DNA of 64,000 nucleotides from assembly GCF_900100765.1 (NCBI RefSeq), contig NZ_FNFO01000001.1:496001-560000 (forward strand), given 5' to 3'. The position numbers and the translations under genes were made by a program. Below the pieces are notes generated by a model. That model saw nothing but the letters and a program-made list of their open reading frames with translations. It had not been told where the DNA came from and ran no database searches. Shown in pieces: positions 8,116-17,765 of this stretch. Position 1 is the first letter of the stretch. Every line of letters begins with the position of its first letter. This stretch comes from Catalinimonas alkaloidigena (lineage in GTDB: Bacteria; Bacteroidota; Bacteroidia; Cytophagales; Flexibacteraceae).

Positions 8116-11100
8116 TTAGGTAATCACCTCGCACGTCAGGCCGCCCAGTGTGGTTAGTTGGTCGATCAGTTCGTTGCTGGGCACTACCTTGAAACGGCGC
8201 GAAATTAACTCAATTGGTTTAGGATCTCCCGGGTGTTGCAGGCAAATGTTCAACTGACACTGGCCGGGGTGGGTAGTAAAGGCCTCTTCCAGTTGGGCAA
8301 ACAACTCCGGATTGAGACGCTGCACCGGCACGCGCACGCGTAATCCTTTGGCGCGTTTCTCGCGCTGGCCGTTCAGTAGCTCAATGCTGAGCGGACGGAG
8401 CTGCCACTGGTCAGTGCCCCGGCGTTGTTCTACCCGGCAGCGCACAAACAAAAAGCGGTCGATCTCGACGTAGCCGCCAAGCTGCACATAGTTATCTCCA
8501 AAAAGGAAAAGTTCGGTGGCGCCGTCGTAGTCTTCCAGGGTGAAGATGGCGAACGGATCACCGTTTTTGGTCATGCGCACCGCTTTTTTGGTGACAATGC
8601 CCGCAATGTTGATTTCCTGGTTTCGGTACCGCGACAGATCTTCCAGCCCCAGAAGCGAACATGTACAGAAGCTTTCGATCTCGAGCCGGAACTGGTCGAG
8701 CGGATGGCCGGAAATGAAGAACCCGACCACGTCTTTCTCGTTCTTGAGCTTTTCGAGTTGTCCCCACGGTTCGCACTGCGGAATGCGCGGGAGTGGTACT
8801 TCCTGTTCGCCGCCTCCGAAACTGGCGAAAAGCGTTTGTTGCGAATTGTTCTTGTTTTCGTGGTACAGGTTGCCGTAGCGGATGGCCTTTTCCAGCAGCG
8901 TCTGCTTGTCTTCTTCGGTCGAATAGAAGTACTGAGAGCGCTGCAACCCGAACGCATCGAACGAGCCGGCGTAGGCCAGGCTTTCGAACGTTTTTTTGTT
9001 GACGGCCCGCAGGTTGACCCGTCGTGCAAAGTCGAACAGGTCCGTGTAGGGTCCGTTTTTCTCCCGCTCTTCGATGATGCTGTGGACGGCGGCTTCGCCC
9101 GCCCCTTTGATCGCCCCGAGTCCGAAACGAATTTGCCCCTGTTGGTTGACCGAGAACGTCACGCTCGATTCGTTCACGTCCGGCCCCAGCACCGGGATGC
9201 CCATCCGCTTACACTCTTCCATAAAGAAGGTGATCTTTTCGATGTTCCCGATCCAGTTGGTCAGCACGGCCGCCATGTATTCGGCGGGGTAGTTGGCCTT
9301 GAGGTAGCCCGTCTGGAACGCCACGACGGAGTAGGCAGCCGAGTGCGAACGGTTGAAGCCGTAGGCGGCGAACTTCTCCATGATGTCGAACACTTCTTCC
9401 GCCTTTTTCTTGGGGATGTCGTGTTTCTCTTTCGCACCTTTGATGAAGATCTCGCGCTGCTTGGCCATCTCGTCCAGCTTCTTTTTTCCCATCGCGCGGC
9501 GCAGCAGGTCGGCAGCTCCGAGCGAATAGCCCGCCAGGATCTGTGCCGTCTGCATGATCTGCTCCTGGTAGACCATAATGCCCTGCGTATCTTTCAGAAT
9601 CTCTTCCAGCAGCGGGTGGGGGTACTCGACCGGCTCGCGGCCGTGCTTTCGTTCCACGAAGTTCGGAATGAACTGCATCGGCCCCGGACGGTAAAGGGCG
9701 TTCATGGCCACCAGATCTTCAATGTTGGTGGGTTTCAGGTCTTTGAGGTACATCCGCATGCCTTCGGACTCGAACTGGAACGTCCCGACCGTATCGCCGC
9801 GCTGGTAGAGTTCGTAGGTCTTGGCATCGTCGAGCGGAATCTGGTCCGGATCGATCTTGACACCGTGGTTCTGTTCGATCAGGTCGATGGCTTTTTTGAT
9901 GATGGTCAGGGTCTTCAGCCCCAGAAAGTCCATCTTCAGCATGCCCGCGTCTTCGATCACTTTGCCGTCGAATTGCGTCACCATCAGGTCGGCATCTTTG
10001 GCGGTACAGACCGGAATGTAGTCGGTGATGTCGTCCGGCGCGATGATGACTCCCGCTGCGTGGATACCCGTGCCGCGCACCGAACCCTCCAGTTTTTCGG
10101 CCATGCGGAGCGCCTCGCCCGACAAGTTGTTCAGCTTGCGGATTTCGACCAGTTCGGGGACCTGCTCAAACGCTTTCTTGAGCGTCATGCCGGGGTTGGC
10201 CGGGACCAGGTTGGCAATGCGGTTGGCTTCGGCCAGCGGCAGATCCAGCACCCGTGCTACGTCTTTGATCGACATTTTGGCGGCCATCGAGCCGTAGGTG
10301 ATGATCTGCGCCACCTGGTTTTTGCCGTACTTGTCCACCACGTAGTCGATCACCCGCTGCCGCCCTTCGTCGTCGAAGTCGACGTCGACGTCAGGCATCG
10401 AAATCCGTTCCGGGTTGAGAAAACGTTCGAACAGGAGGGAGTACTTGATCGGGTCGATGTTGGTAATCCCGATGCAATACGCCACGCACGATCCGGCCGC
10501 CGAACCCCGTCCCGGTCCTACGGCTACGCCCATGCGCCGCCCTTCGTTGATGAAGTCCTGGACGATGAGGAAGTACCCGGCGAAGCCCATCGTTTTGATG
10601 ATGTGCAACTCGTGGTTGATGCGCTCTTCCACTTCCGAGGGGATGGACAGGGTCGCGGTATCTTCGTGCGTCAGCGGCAGGCCGTTGTAACGCTTCTTGG
10701 CGCCTTCGAATGAAAGGTGCTGGAGGTACGCGTCGGCATCGGGAAACTCCCTTGGAATCGGGAAGTTGGGCAGCAGAATGTCGCGCTTCAGCTTAGGCGG
10801 CGTAATCTTGTCGACAATCTCGTTGGTGTTGTCCAGCGCCTCGGGCAGATCCTTAAATAAGGTTCCCATCTCGGCGGTCGACTTAAAGTAGAATTCATCG
10901 TTCGGAAACCCGAAGCGGTACTCTTTACCGCCGAAGCCATCGCCCTTCCAGACCGGCTTGGTTTTCAGTTCGCCGGTGTTCACGCACAGCAGTACGTCGT
11001 GCGCGTTGAAATCGTCGCGGTCGAGGTAGTGTGCATCGTTCGAGGCGATCACTTTGACATTATACTTCTTGGCGAAGCGCAGCAGCACGGCGTTGACCTT

Positions 11101-11655
11101 TTCCTGCTGCTCCATCTTGTGGCGTTGCAGTTCCACGTAGTAATCGTCGCCGAATACATCGAGCCACCACCGGAACAGTTCCTCAGCTTTCTCTTCGCTG
11201 TCGTTCAGGATGGCCTGGGGCACCTCCGCCCCGATGCAGCAGGTGGTGGCGATCAGCCCCTCGTGATACTTTAATAAGATCTCTTTGTCGATCCGCGGCC
11301 ATTTGCTGTACATCCCCTCCAGGTAGCCGATGGAGCAGAGCTTGGCGAGGTTGCGGTAACCCGCCTGGTCTTTGGCCAGCAGCAACTGGTGATTGCGGTT
11401 GTCCTTGTCTTCCTTACTGAACTGTTTCTTGTGCCGGTCGGCCACTAAGTAGAACTCACAACCGACAATGGGCTTGACGTTGTACTTACTTGCTTCGGCC
11501 ACAAACTTGAATGCCCCAAACATGTTCCCGTGGTCGGTCAGCGCAACGGCCGGCATGTTATCGGCCTGCGCTTTTTTCATCATGTTCGAGATGTTGGTGG
11601 CACCGTCGAGCAGCGAATATTGGGTGTGAACGTGGAGGTGACTGAATTGGGGCAT
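8116..11655 (-). CDS. dnaE: DNA polymerase III alpha subunit
   Basis: This 1179-residue DnaE-type replicative polymerase starts at the ATG at 11655 (a TTG three codons upstream is less likely), giving MPQFSHLHVHTQYSLLDG. The order is: PHP domain (about 1-290; HLHVHT, ALTDHGNMFGAF), C-family polymerase palm and fingers (about 290-850; catalytic acids in PDVDVDFDDEGR about residue 420, GPGRGSAAGS just before), tandem HhH region (about 850-950), and an OB fold (INIAGIVTKKAV, about 1010-1090). The length matches Bacteroidota DnaE. It extends DNA at the replication fork in the Pol III holoenzyme. No neighbouring replication genes are seen. Confidence 0.98.
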   Translation of the reverse strand: MPQFSHLHVHTQYSLLDGATNISNMMKKAQADNMPAVALTDHGNMFGAFKFVAEASKYNVKPIVGCEFYLVADRHKKQFSKEDKDNRNHQLLLAKDQAGYRNLAKLCSIGYLEGMYSKWPRIDKEILLKYHEGLIATTCCIGAEVPQAILNDSEEKAEELFRWWLDVFGDDYYVELQRHKMEQQEKVNAVLLRFAKKYNVKVIASNDAHYLDRDDFNAHDVLLCVNTGELKTKPVWKGDGFGGKEYRFGFPNDEFYFKSTAEMGTLFKDLPEALDNTNEIVDKITPPKLKRDILLPNFPIPREFPDADAYLQHLSFEGAKKRYNGLPLTHEDTATLSIPSEVEERINHELHIIKTMGFAGYFLIVQDFINEGRRMGVAVGPGRGSAAGSCVAYCIGITNIDPIKYSLLFERFLNPERISMPDVDVDFDDEGRQRVIDYVVDKYGKNQVAQIITYGSMAAKMSIKDVARVLDLPLAEANRIANLVPANPGMTLKKAFEQVPELVEIRKLNNLSGEALRMAEKLEGSVRGTGIHAAGVIIAPDDITDYIPVCTAKDADLMVTQFDGKVIEDAGMLKMDFLGLKTLTIIKKAIDLIEQNHGVKIDPDQIPLDDAKTYELYQRGDTVGTFQFESEGMRMYLKDLKPTNIEDLVAMNALYRPGPMQFIPNFVERKHGREPVEYPHPLLEEILKDTQGIMVYQEQIMQTAQILAGYSLGAADLLRRAMGKKKLDEMAKQREIFIKGAKEKHDIPKKKAEEVFDIMEKFAAYGFNRSHSAAYSVVAFQTGYLKANYPAEYMAAVLTNWIGNIEKITFFMEECKRMGIPVLGPDVNESSVTFSVNQQGQIRFGLGAIKGAGEAAVHSIIEEREKNGPYTDLFDFARRVNLRAVNKKTFESLAYAGSFDAFGLQRSQYFYSTEEDKQTLLEKAIRYGNLYHENKNNSQQTLFASFGGGEQEVPLPRIPQCEPWGQLEKLKNEKDVVGFFISGHPLDQFRLEIESFCTCSLLGLEDLSRYRNQEINIAGIVTKKAVRMTKNGDPFAIFTLEDYDGATELFLFGDNYVQLGGYVEIDRFLFVRCRVEQRRGTDQWQLRPLSIELLNGQREKRAKGLRVRVPVQRLNPELFAQLEEAFTTHPGQCQLNICLQHPGDPKPIELISRRFKVVPSNELIDQLTTLGGLTCEVIT

Positions 11656-12112
11656 AGCGTACAAAAATTACCTAGCGAAATTAGCTAAAGTGCTAACCAT
11701 CTGAATAAGAAGTTTTCCACACCCTTGGTGATGCGTGGAAGGTTCTCTTGGAGACACAGAAGCGGCGACCGGAGTTCATTTTGCTCGCTTTTTGCGCTTT
11801 TCTTGCTCCGGCGTGCACGGTGCATTGTGAAAATAATTCAATAAAATAATCGGATGGGTCAATGTGTAATGTTTTTACACTTCTTGGCATGTCTAAAATG
11901 AGTCGTAAGAAGGTAGGACGGATTAAGAAAGCGTTGCGAGAGCTAAAAGTGATGTAAGGTTTGCTCCCGGTAGTCTGGAGAAAAAGCATAAAAATGAACT
12001 TCAGCGGCGGCGGGATATGATTTTCGGAGGTTGAATAATGTTGATATTAGGTTAATTAATGTTACGTACGTTTCTTTGTAGTGTTGAATTAGTTAATTAC
12101 CACGTACAGCAC
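11656..12112. other. 457-base intergenic region between dnaE and propeller gene
   Basis: This divergent intergenic region should hold the promoters of both flanking genes. I see no gene. A 22-codon basic plus-strand frame (11889-11957, MSKMSRKKVGRIKKALREL) is too short to support. A small GTGTAATG...TACAC hairpin-like element lies near 11864-11881. Confidence 0.5.
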
Positions 12113-13618
12113 ATGAAAAAGCTATATCTCTTAGCATTATTAGCTCTGCTCTTGGGAGGGGCTGCAGAGCGCGCCGTAGCCCAGCCGGATTATTGTCAGG
12201 ACCTCGACTTTCAGTTCGGCACGACCCAAACCGAACGGCTGCAGGATGCGATCCGCACCCGCGACGGAGGACTTCTGCTGGTTGGCTACCGCTCCGTTGT
12301 CAACATTGGTCGCTTTGACCTGGATTACTGGATTGTGAAACTGGACAAGCACAACAACCTGGAATGGCAGCGGCTGATCGGCAGTATGAACGACGATTAT
12401 GTACAGACTGTCACCGAAGATACCCTTAATGATGGGGGCTTCGTGGTGGCGGGTTATACCACTGCCCTAAAAGCAAGCGGGAACATTTCGATGCCTTCTA
12501 CAGACCCTTACCGCAACGGGATTACGGACATCTGGATGGCCAAAATCTCGTTCGATGGAAAAGAATTGCTGTGGGAACGCCGCCTGGGAGGATACTTTAA
12601 AGAGTCGGTATCGTCCATTACCCTGACCAAAAACGGCACCTACCTGATGAGCGGACGTACCAACTCGTTGCCGGAGACAGGCGATCTGGGGCGCGACAAG
12701 CAATTTGGAGGCTACGACCTTTGGTTGGTAGAGATTAACAAAAATGGGGTGGTAATGCGCGACAAGCGTATCGGAACACCGCACCACGATAAAGTAGAGA
12801 AAATCATTTGCACGACCGATGGCGGTTACCTGCTGGCAGGCCACAGCACCATGATGAGCCTGGAAGAATCGAAGCAGGAAGGGAACCTGATTCAGGACGA
12901 TACCGACTCGGAAGAAAGCCTGCAGGAACGCAACGCGTTCGTCGTCCAACTGGATGGGCAACTGAACGAGCGCTGGCGCTTCGTGAGTGAAAATCCGGCC
13001 AACGAAGCCATCTATTCTGTAACGCCCACGCGTGAGGGCGGCTATCTGGTGGCGGGCTACATTCAGAACAGCGTCTTTATGGTGCAACCCCAAAATGCCG
13101 TAAGTCAGTTTAGCAAAGACATCTGGCTGGCCAAACTGAACGCGGGGGGCGAACTGATCTGGGAGAAGCGCTTCGGGGGCAACAGCGACGAGATTGCCTA
13201 CAACGTAGTAAGTTCCGATGACGGCAACTTCCTGATCGGCGGAATTTCCAACTCTCTGTCAATGCAGGGCGCTAAAGACGGAGCCAACCTGGGAAATTAC
13301 GACTATTGGCTTTTGTCGGTAGACGAGCGTGGTACCAAAAAGTGGGATGCCACCTATGGTGGTACGGGCGAAGATCGACTGATTCGGATCCTGCCGCAAG
13401 ACAACGGCATTTTGCTGGCGGGCTGGTCCAATTCCGTGGCCGATGGAACCAAAATGACCAAAGGCAACGGCGGAAACCACTTCTGGCTTACCAGCCTGAG
13501 CCGCGATGAAGTAGGCACCGTAGAGTGTACTATTTCGCAAAACATACTATCTCAGGACAACACACTAGAGCCGGTAATGACCGAAGAAAATATTGCCCAA
13601 TCGGCAAGCGGACTTTAA
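12113..13618 (+). CDS. Secreted propeller-like repeat protein
   Basis: This 501-residue protein starts at 12113, where the ATG gives a signal peptide (KKLYLLALLALLLGGAAERA); 18 upstream codons from 12059 are probably untranslated. The body carries six or seven imperfect repeats of the form D-[YI]-W-[LM]-x-K-[LI]-x-x-x-G-x-x-x-W-[ED]-[RK]-x-x-G-G, for example DYWIVKLDKHNNLEWQRLIG, DIWLAKLNAGGELIWEKRFG and DYWLLSVDERGTKKWDATYG. Each is followed by GG-[YFN]-L-[LV]-[AV]-G. That period suits a beta-propeller. Proteins like this in Bacteroidota often carry a T9SS tail, but this one ends without it. The binding partner is unknown. Confidence 0.75.
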   Translation: MKKLYLLALLALLLGGAAERAVAQPDYCQDLDFQFGTTQTERLQDAIRTRDGGLLLVGYRSVVNIGRFDLDYWIVKLDKHNNLEWQRLIGSMNDDYVQTVTEDTLNDGGFVVAGYTTALKASGNISMPSTDPYRNGITDIWMAKISFDGKELLWERRLGGYFKESVSSITLTKNGTYLMSGRTNSLPETGDLGRDKQFGGYDLWLVEINKNGVVMRDKRIGTPHHDKVEKIICTTDGGYLLAGHSTMMSLEESKQEGNLIQDDTDSEESLQERNAFVVQLDGQLNERWRFVSENPANEAIYSVTPTREGGYLVAGYIQNSVFMVQPQNAVSQFSKDIWLAKLNAGGELIWEKRFGGNSDEIAYNVVSSDDGNFLIGGISNSLSMQGAKDGANLGNYDYWLLSVDERGTKKWDATYGGTGEDRLIRILPQDNGILLAGWSNSVADGTKMTKGNGGNHFWLTSLSRDEVGTVECTISQNILSQDNTLEPVMTEENIAQSASGL

Positions 13619-13654
13619 TTAAGCACTAATTCAACACTTGCTTATTTCATGTGC

Positions 13655-13690
13655 AAGCCGCTCTCGGTCTCGGGAGCGGCTTATTTTTTG
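13655..13690 (+). terminator. Terminator after propeller gene
   Basis: The 9-bp stem AAGCCGCTC (13655-13663) and GAGCGGCTT (13674-13682) is followed by ATTTTTTG. Confidence 0.8.
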
Positions 13691-13909
13691 TCTAGTATAC
13701 TGCAAACGCCATAGGGTGCTACGCGTTGGCCTCAACCGATTTTATTGCTACTGGCTTTATGCCACACCAACGCTAAGCCATCGCTTTTACAGCCGTCCTT
13801 GATCTGTGTATGTCGATAGGGGGTCGGTTGAGAACTGGAAATCGGCGTGATAGGTGCGGACCGATCACCGTCTTACTCTGTGGTCCTGTCTCTACCGCCT
13901 TTTGAAGAT

Positions 13910-13945
13910 GAAAAAAGGCAGTTTTCCGCAACCGGAAAACTGCCT
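13910..13945 (-). terminator. Terminator after TPR lipoprotein gene
   Basis: A perfect 13-bp stem (13916-13928 with 13933-13945) has a 4-nt loop. On the minus strand it is followed by a run of T (complement of 13911-13916). Confidence 0.85.
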
Positions 13946-13974
13946 AATGATAATAGGTGAAGCACTAGCAAGGA

Positions 13975-15102
13975 TCAGAGGCGCGCGTAGTAATTGCGGA
14001 CACGGCTCTGTAACTGGCCGTAAATGGGTTTGCAGAACTCGATGAACATCTGTTGGGGCGGGGGAGGTGTTTGAGGACGCAACCGCGTGAGTTTCAACTG
14101 GTCTTTGCTCAAGGCCCGCTCGTCGCCTTTGTAGTTAGCCCATTGGCTCACCCACACAAATTCGCCGGGATATTTTTCATGCACCAGCACCTGGCGTGTC
14201 CGTCCGTCGAGGATGCGCATGGTGACCAGCCCATTCGATTTAATCTCTTGGCGGTATTCAATAAAGTTCGCCTTAACCGTTCCGTACACATCGGCGTCTT
14301 CGCCGTTGTCTAATTTCACCTGTCCTACTACCACAGAATCGCGCGTAAATTCTTTACTGTCGCTGAAGTTGTTGGTTTGGCCTACCATGAAGTCGTCAAT
14401 GCGAATCTGGATGATTTGATCGGGCCCTTCTTTGATCTGCTCGCGGGGCGAGACAAACTGGACAAATTCGTTTTCGCGGTAATTCATCAGAAACTGATCT
14501 ACCTGATCCTGAAAGAACTCGATGCTCAGCTGGTAATTGACCGAAGGCACCGGAACTTGTTCGACCAGCACCTTGACGGTGGCCAGGTAACGTGCTTCAT
14601 CGATTTTCCGTGTTACATCTTTGTAGCCGGGCGCATACGACTGCGCCATCTGGAAGTGGTCATAGGCTTCGATGTAGCCCTGGCGATGCCCCAGTTTCAT
14701 GGCCGCTTCGCCGGCTGCATACCGCTCCGCCGCTGCGCGATTGCGGTAATCGTTTACTTCCCGGTGATAATCGTTAGGTTGAGGAATAACGGCCAGGGCA
14801 CCGGGGCTGAGGCGTATAGCCTCGGCCAACTGATTCAGTGCCTGGTAGTTCTCCAGCGCTACGCCGTTCTGAAAGCGGTTGCCGGAAGCATGGGCATTGT
14901 CGATTTGCGTAAGGTGGTAGCGCACCGCGGCGGGGTATGCTTTTCGGAGCGTTTCGCGCGATTTCTTATGATTAGGGCTACTTTTTAAGCGATCTGTTGC
15001 CTGGAAAACCGCTTGGTCGTAGTTGCCATGGCGGTAGGAGGCCTTCCCCGAAGTACATGCGTAAAGGGCGAGAAAGGCTAAAATGTAGAGGATCTTTTTC
15101 AT
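13975..15102 (-). CDS. TPR-like helical lipoprotein of unknown function
   Basis: This 375-residue protein starts at the ATG at 15102, which gives a lipoprotein signal (KKILYILAFLALYAC, Cys about residue 16); the reading frame upstream has no signal. The N-terminal half has helical repeats (HGNYDQAVFQATDRLKSSPN, ALNQLAEAIRLSPG, GYIEAYDHFQMAQSYAPGYK) like TPR units. The C-terminal half is a separate beta-rich domain (IIQIRIDDFMVGQ, VYGTVKANFIEYRQE, TMRILDGRTRQVL). It is probably anchored in the outer membrane and faces the periplasm. I do not recognise a named family with certainty. Confidence 0.7.
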   Translation of the reverse strand: MKKILYILAFLALYACTSGKASYRHGNYDQAVFQATDRLKSSPNHKKSRETLRKAYPAAVRYHLTQIDNAHASGNRFQNGVALENYQALNQLAEAIRLSPGALAVIPQPNDYHREVNDYRNRAAAERYAAGEAAMKLGHRQGYIEAYDHFQMAQSYAPGYKDVTRKIDEARYLATVKVLVEQVPVPSVNYQLSIEFFQDQVDQFLMNYRENEFVQFVSPREQIKEGPDQIIQIRIDDFMVGQTNNFSDSKEFTRDSVVVGQVKLDNGEDADVYGTVKANFIEYRQEIKSNGLVTMRILDGRTRQVLVHEKYPGEFVWVSQWANYKGDERALSKDQLKLTRLRPQTPPPPQQMFIEFCKPIYGQLQSRVRNYYARL

Positions 15103-15322
15103 AATATTGACAATCAAACCAATCAATAAAGTTATCGTGGTTTGTCGGCGTTGCAAGGTCCTTTTTTGAGGCAGGCTATCCTTGTAAGATTCCGACATAT
15201 TCCCCGGTAGGACAAAAAGCGGGCCGGTTCTGTAGAGTATCGTGCGGAGTGATTCTCAGATAGAGCTATGCAAGCGTGCTTAATTTCCGTCGGACTTGTC
15301 CATTCTACCTTCTATCCCCATC

Positions 15323-16195
15323 ATGTTTACTTCTGTCAAAATCATAGAGTGCCCACGCGATGCCATGCAAGGGTTCGTTCAGTTTATTCCCACGGAAGTG
15401 AAGATTGCGTACCTGAATCAGCTTTTGCGGGTCGGGTTCGATACACTGGACTGCGGTAGTTTTGTATCGCCGAAAGCAGTGCCCCAAATGCGCGATACCG
15501 CCGAAGTGCTGTCCGGGTTGGATTTGGCGGGTACTGCCACGCGACTTTTGGCCATCGTTGCAAACCTACGTGGAGCCGAAGAAGCCTTGCTCCACCCGAA
15601 CGTTTCGTACCTCGGGTTTCCTTTGTCGATTTCGGAAACTTTTCAGCAACGCAATACCAATCGTTCGATTGAGGAGGCGCTTCAGTTGGTGGAAACACTA
15701 CAAAATTTGTGTGTCAAGCACGGCCGAACCCTGGTGGTCTACCTTTCGATGGGTTTCGGCAACCCTTACGGAGATGTGTATCATCCTGAGCTGATTGGCA
15801 ATTTTCTTACGCGTTTGGCTGCACTGGACATTCGTATTGTCTCGTTAGCCGATACGACCGGCATGGCAGATGCCGCATTGATTCGACAAGTAGTTGAAGC
15901 CGTGATTCCCGCATTTCCGCAGCTCGAAATCGGCGTGCATTTGCACACCACTCCGGCTGCTGTTGAAGAAAAGATTGCCGCTGCTTACGAGGCTGGCTGT
16001 CGACGATTCGACGGTGCATTGGGTGGGTACGGAGGATGCCCTATGGCACGTGAAGAACTCACAGGCAATGTACCCACCGAGCGTCTCTTACGTTGGTTGA
16101 AGGCGGCTGCGGTCAAGCTGCCTATTCAGGAAGAGGCCCTTTCTGGCGCGTTGCAGATGATTCCAGAAGTGTTTCGAGGGGGAGAAACGCGCTAG
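15323..16195 (+). CDS. Hydroxymethylglutaryl-CoA lyase
   Basis: This 290-residue protein has the HMGL/DRE-TIM fold. The start at 15323 (ATG) gives MFTSVKIIECPRDAMQG, whose PRD-x-x-Q motif (Arg about residue 12) corresponds to the catalytic EVGPRDGLQ of HMG-CoA lyases. Further on are SLADTTGMAD, the metal-binding HLHTT and the catalytic-Cys loop GGYGGCPMA. It cleaves HMG-CoA to acetoacetate and acetyl-CoA in leucine breakdown. The length agrees with the family. The first motif differs from the most common form (ECPRDAMQ), so another HMGL-like lyase remains possible. No other leucine-degradation genes are nearby. Confidence 0.88.
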   Translation: MFTSVKIIECPRDAMQGFVQFIPTEVKIAYLNQLLRVGFDTLDCGSFVSPKAVPQMRDTAEVLSGLDLAGTATRLLAIVANLRGAEEALLHPNVSYLGFPLSISETFQQRNTNRSIEEALQLVETLQNLCVKHGRTLVVYLSMGFGNPYGDVYHPELIGNFLTRLAALDIRIVSLADTTGMADAALIRQVVEAVIPAFPQLEIGVHLHTTPAAVEEKIAAAYEAGCRRFDGALGGYGGCPMAREELTGNVPTERLLRWLKAAAVKLPIQEEALSGALQMIPEVFRGGETR

Positions 16196-16231
16196 CCTTA
16201 CGATGTAATTTGTAATAATATTTACAAGGTC

Positions 16232-16259
16232 TTGGATCAAACCCTTATGGTTAACTTTG
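16232..16259 (+). promoter_or_regulatory. Putative Bacteroidota-type promoter for the TPR gene at 16285
   Basis: TAACTTTG (16252-16259) fits the TAnnTTTG -7 consensus exactly. A TTG lies 17 bases upstream (16232-16234), slightly closer than usual. The start codon is 26 bases downstream. Confidence 0.45.
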
Positions 16260-16284
16260 TAACAATATTAATACTAATTCAGCT

Positions 16285-16914
16285 ATGTCACAGCGATCAT
16301 ATCTCCTCAGTCTGGTTTGCGCATTAGGTTTGGTAGCTTCGGTGCAGGCACAGGATTTTGCCAATGCAGAACGTTACTTCCGAGAGGGCAATGAAAAGCA
16401 CCAGTTGCAAGACTATGTAGGAGCCATTCGGGCCTTGACAAGCTCCCTGGAAGCCAATCCGACTTCAGCTAACTCATATTTTCTGCGAGGTGCCAGTAAA
16501 GAGAAACTGGACGACCATTTCGGGGCCATTCGAGATTTTACGCGTTCTATCGAGCTCAATCCTCAGCAATACGAAGCCTATTACTGGCGTGGTTTGTCGA
16601 AAGTGCAGCTACAAGACTACTACGGCGCTATTGCCGACTTTAGCAAAACAATCGAGTTGCGTCCTGCTTTCGAAGATGCTTACTACCAGCGTGGTCAGGC
16701 CAAGCGCGAACTGGATTCCTATCAGGATGCTATCGCTGATTTCACAAAGATTATTTCGATCAACGCCAGTAATAAAGATGCCTTCTACTTGCGGGGCGTT
16801 CTGAAAATTGCCCTGGGCGAGAAAGAGGACGGATGCCTGGACCTGAGCCGGGCAGGAGAGTTGGGCGATCTGAATGCTTATAACAAGATCAGAGAACTGT
16901 GCAACAGTAAATAA
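16285..16914 (+). CDS. Secreted tetratricopeptide-repeat protein
   Basis: This 209-residue protein has a signal peptide (LLSLVCALGLVASVQAQ) and about five consecutive 34-residue TPR units. They are easy to read from the repeated D-[YHS]-x-x-A-I-x-D-[FL]-[ST]-K-[ST]-I-x-[LIS]-[NR]-P pattern (DYVGAIRALTSSLEANP, HFGAIRDFTRSIELNP, DYYGAIADFSKTIELRP, SYQDAIADFTKIISI). TPRs bind partner proteins; here in the periplasm. The final unit ends with CLDLSRAGELGD, a common end of Sel1/TPR proteins in Bacteroidota. The partner is unknown. It has its own promoter-like sequence and a downstream hairpin. Confidence 0.85.
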   Translation: MSQRSYLLSLVCALGLVASVQAQDFANAERYFREGNEKHQLQDYVGAIRALTSSLEANPTSANSYFLRGASKEKLDDHFGAIRDFTRSIELNPQQYEAYYWRGLSKVQLQDYYGAIADFSKTIELRPAFEDAYYQRGQAKRELDSYQDAIADFTKIISINASNKDAFYLRGVLKIALGEKEDGCLDLSRAGELGDLNAYNKIRELCNSK

Positions 16915-16948
16915 AATCCTGTTGCTCCAAAGGCAAGCGTTATACAAG

Positions 16949-16980
16949 AATCCCTATCAGCCTGCGCGGATAGGGATTTG
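16949..16980 (+). terminator. Hairpin after the TPR gene
   Basis: AATCCCTATC (16949-16958) pairs perfectly with GATAGGGATT (16969-16978) over a 10-nt loop. The T-tract is short, so termination is likely but not certain. Confidence 0.55.
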
Positions 16981-17060
16981 CTATTGAAAACGGTAAGATG
17001 AATCTGCGCTTACTACGCTAGATGATTGCCAGGAAGTGATAAAATAATTGCGTCGGACAA

Positions 17061-17091
17061 TTGTGATTAACAGAGCAACTATATAAATTTA
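17061..17091 (+). promoter_or_regulatory. Putative promoter for SiaB-like gene
   Basis: TTG (17061-17063) and TAAATTTA (17084-17091, one mismatch to TAnnTTTG) are 20 bases apart, close to the Bacteroidota spacing. The gene starts 66 bases downstream. Confidence 0.4.
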
Positions 17092-17156
17092 TGAAAATTT
17101 GCGTTCTGTAAAGGAGGTCAATTATTACTTTTTACTGAAGGGGCTCTTATTTTTTG

Positions 17157-17765
17157 ATGCATATGTTCAACACTTTGCCGCGTACCCAGGTAAGTGCCGG
17201 AGCTGTCGAAGCCCCGTACGTCCCCGATTTGCGTCAATTTCACCAGCGTATGCAGGCCGACAACGTCATACTGGCCTATCGGGGTGATCTCAGCAGCAAC
17301 ATTATTTCATGCATCCTTCAGTTGGCCGAAGTGCGGTTTTCAGAGATGAAAGTGGAAACACTTCTTCGGAAACGCCTGCTCAACGTGCTGATTGAATCTT
17401 TACAGAATGTTTTTCATCACGCTGATTGTGAGGGGCCATCCCGGAAATACGGTGATTCGGTATTGATCATCAGCCGTATCCTGAAGCGTTACTTCGTATT
17501 CACAGGCAATTACATCGTTAAGGAAAAATCGACCCAGTTGAGCGCTCGTCTCGACAAGATTAACCTTATGTCGAAAGAGGAATTGCGCTTGAACTATCGT
17601 TCGATTCTGGCGAATAAGGATTTCAGTCGCACGCGCAACCGCAACGGCGCCGGCATCGGTATTCTTGATATTGCCCGGCGATCGGGTAATAAGATACAGT
17701 ACGAAATTCAACCGATCGATGCTGAATACGATTTCTTCTCTATGGAAGTGTGCATCGACGCCTGA
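17157..17765 (+). CDS. SiaB-like / DUF6272 regulatory protein
   Basis: This 202-residue soluble protein has two adjacent ATG choices (17157, 17163); the first is used here. An early strand VILAYRGDLSSNIISCILQL is followed by KRLLNVLIESLQNVFHHAD, which has the E-x-x-x-N helix of GHKL-type ATPases, and a late NGAGIGILDIARRS that resembles a degenerate G-box. This layout matches the SiaB/DUF6272 group. In Pseudomonas, SiaB is a kinase that opposes the SpoIIE-type phosphatase SiaA on the anti-sigma-antagonist-like SiaC. No SiaC is adjacent here, but a SpoIIE phosphatase lies 24 kb away. The gene immediately precedes the giant surface-protein gene on the same strand. Family assignment is moderate, kinase activity inferred. 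Confidence 0.7.
   Translation: MHMFNTLPRTQVSAGAVEAPYVPDLRQFHQRMQADNVILAYRGDLSSNIISCILQLAEVRFSEMKVETLLRKRLLNVLIESLQNVFHHADCEGPSRKYGDSVLIISRILKRYFVFTGNYIVKEKSTQLSARLDKINLMSKEELRLNYRSILANKDFSRTRNRNGAGIGILDIARRSGNKIQYEIQPIDAEYDFFSMEVCIDA

Larger units (their letters stand above)
13619..13974. other. 356-base convergent intergenic region
   Basis: It contains the plus-strand terminator near 13655 and the minus-strand terminator near 13916. Between them (about 13700-13905) I see no gene or clear signal. Confidence 0.5.

Noticed and set aside
8425-10713. 762-codon plus-strand frame opposite dnaE
   Set aside because: Antisense of a clearly identified dnaE gene; the protein has no recognisable domain. 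Long antisense frames are common in GC-rich coding DNA.
11889-11957. 22-codon basic peptide frame
   Set aside because: Too short and without supporting signals; recorded only in the gap note.
17112-17118. AGGAGGT Shine-Dalgarno-like sequence
   Set aside because: No start codon at a suitable distance; the nearest plausible ATG is about 40 bases downstream, and Bacteroidota rarely use this signal.
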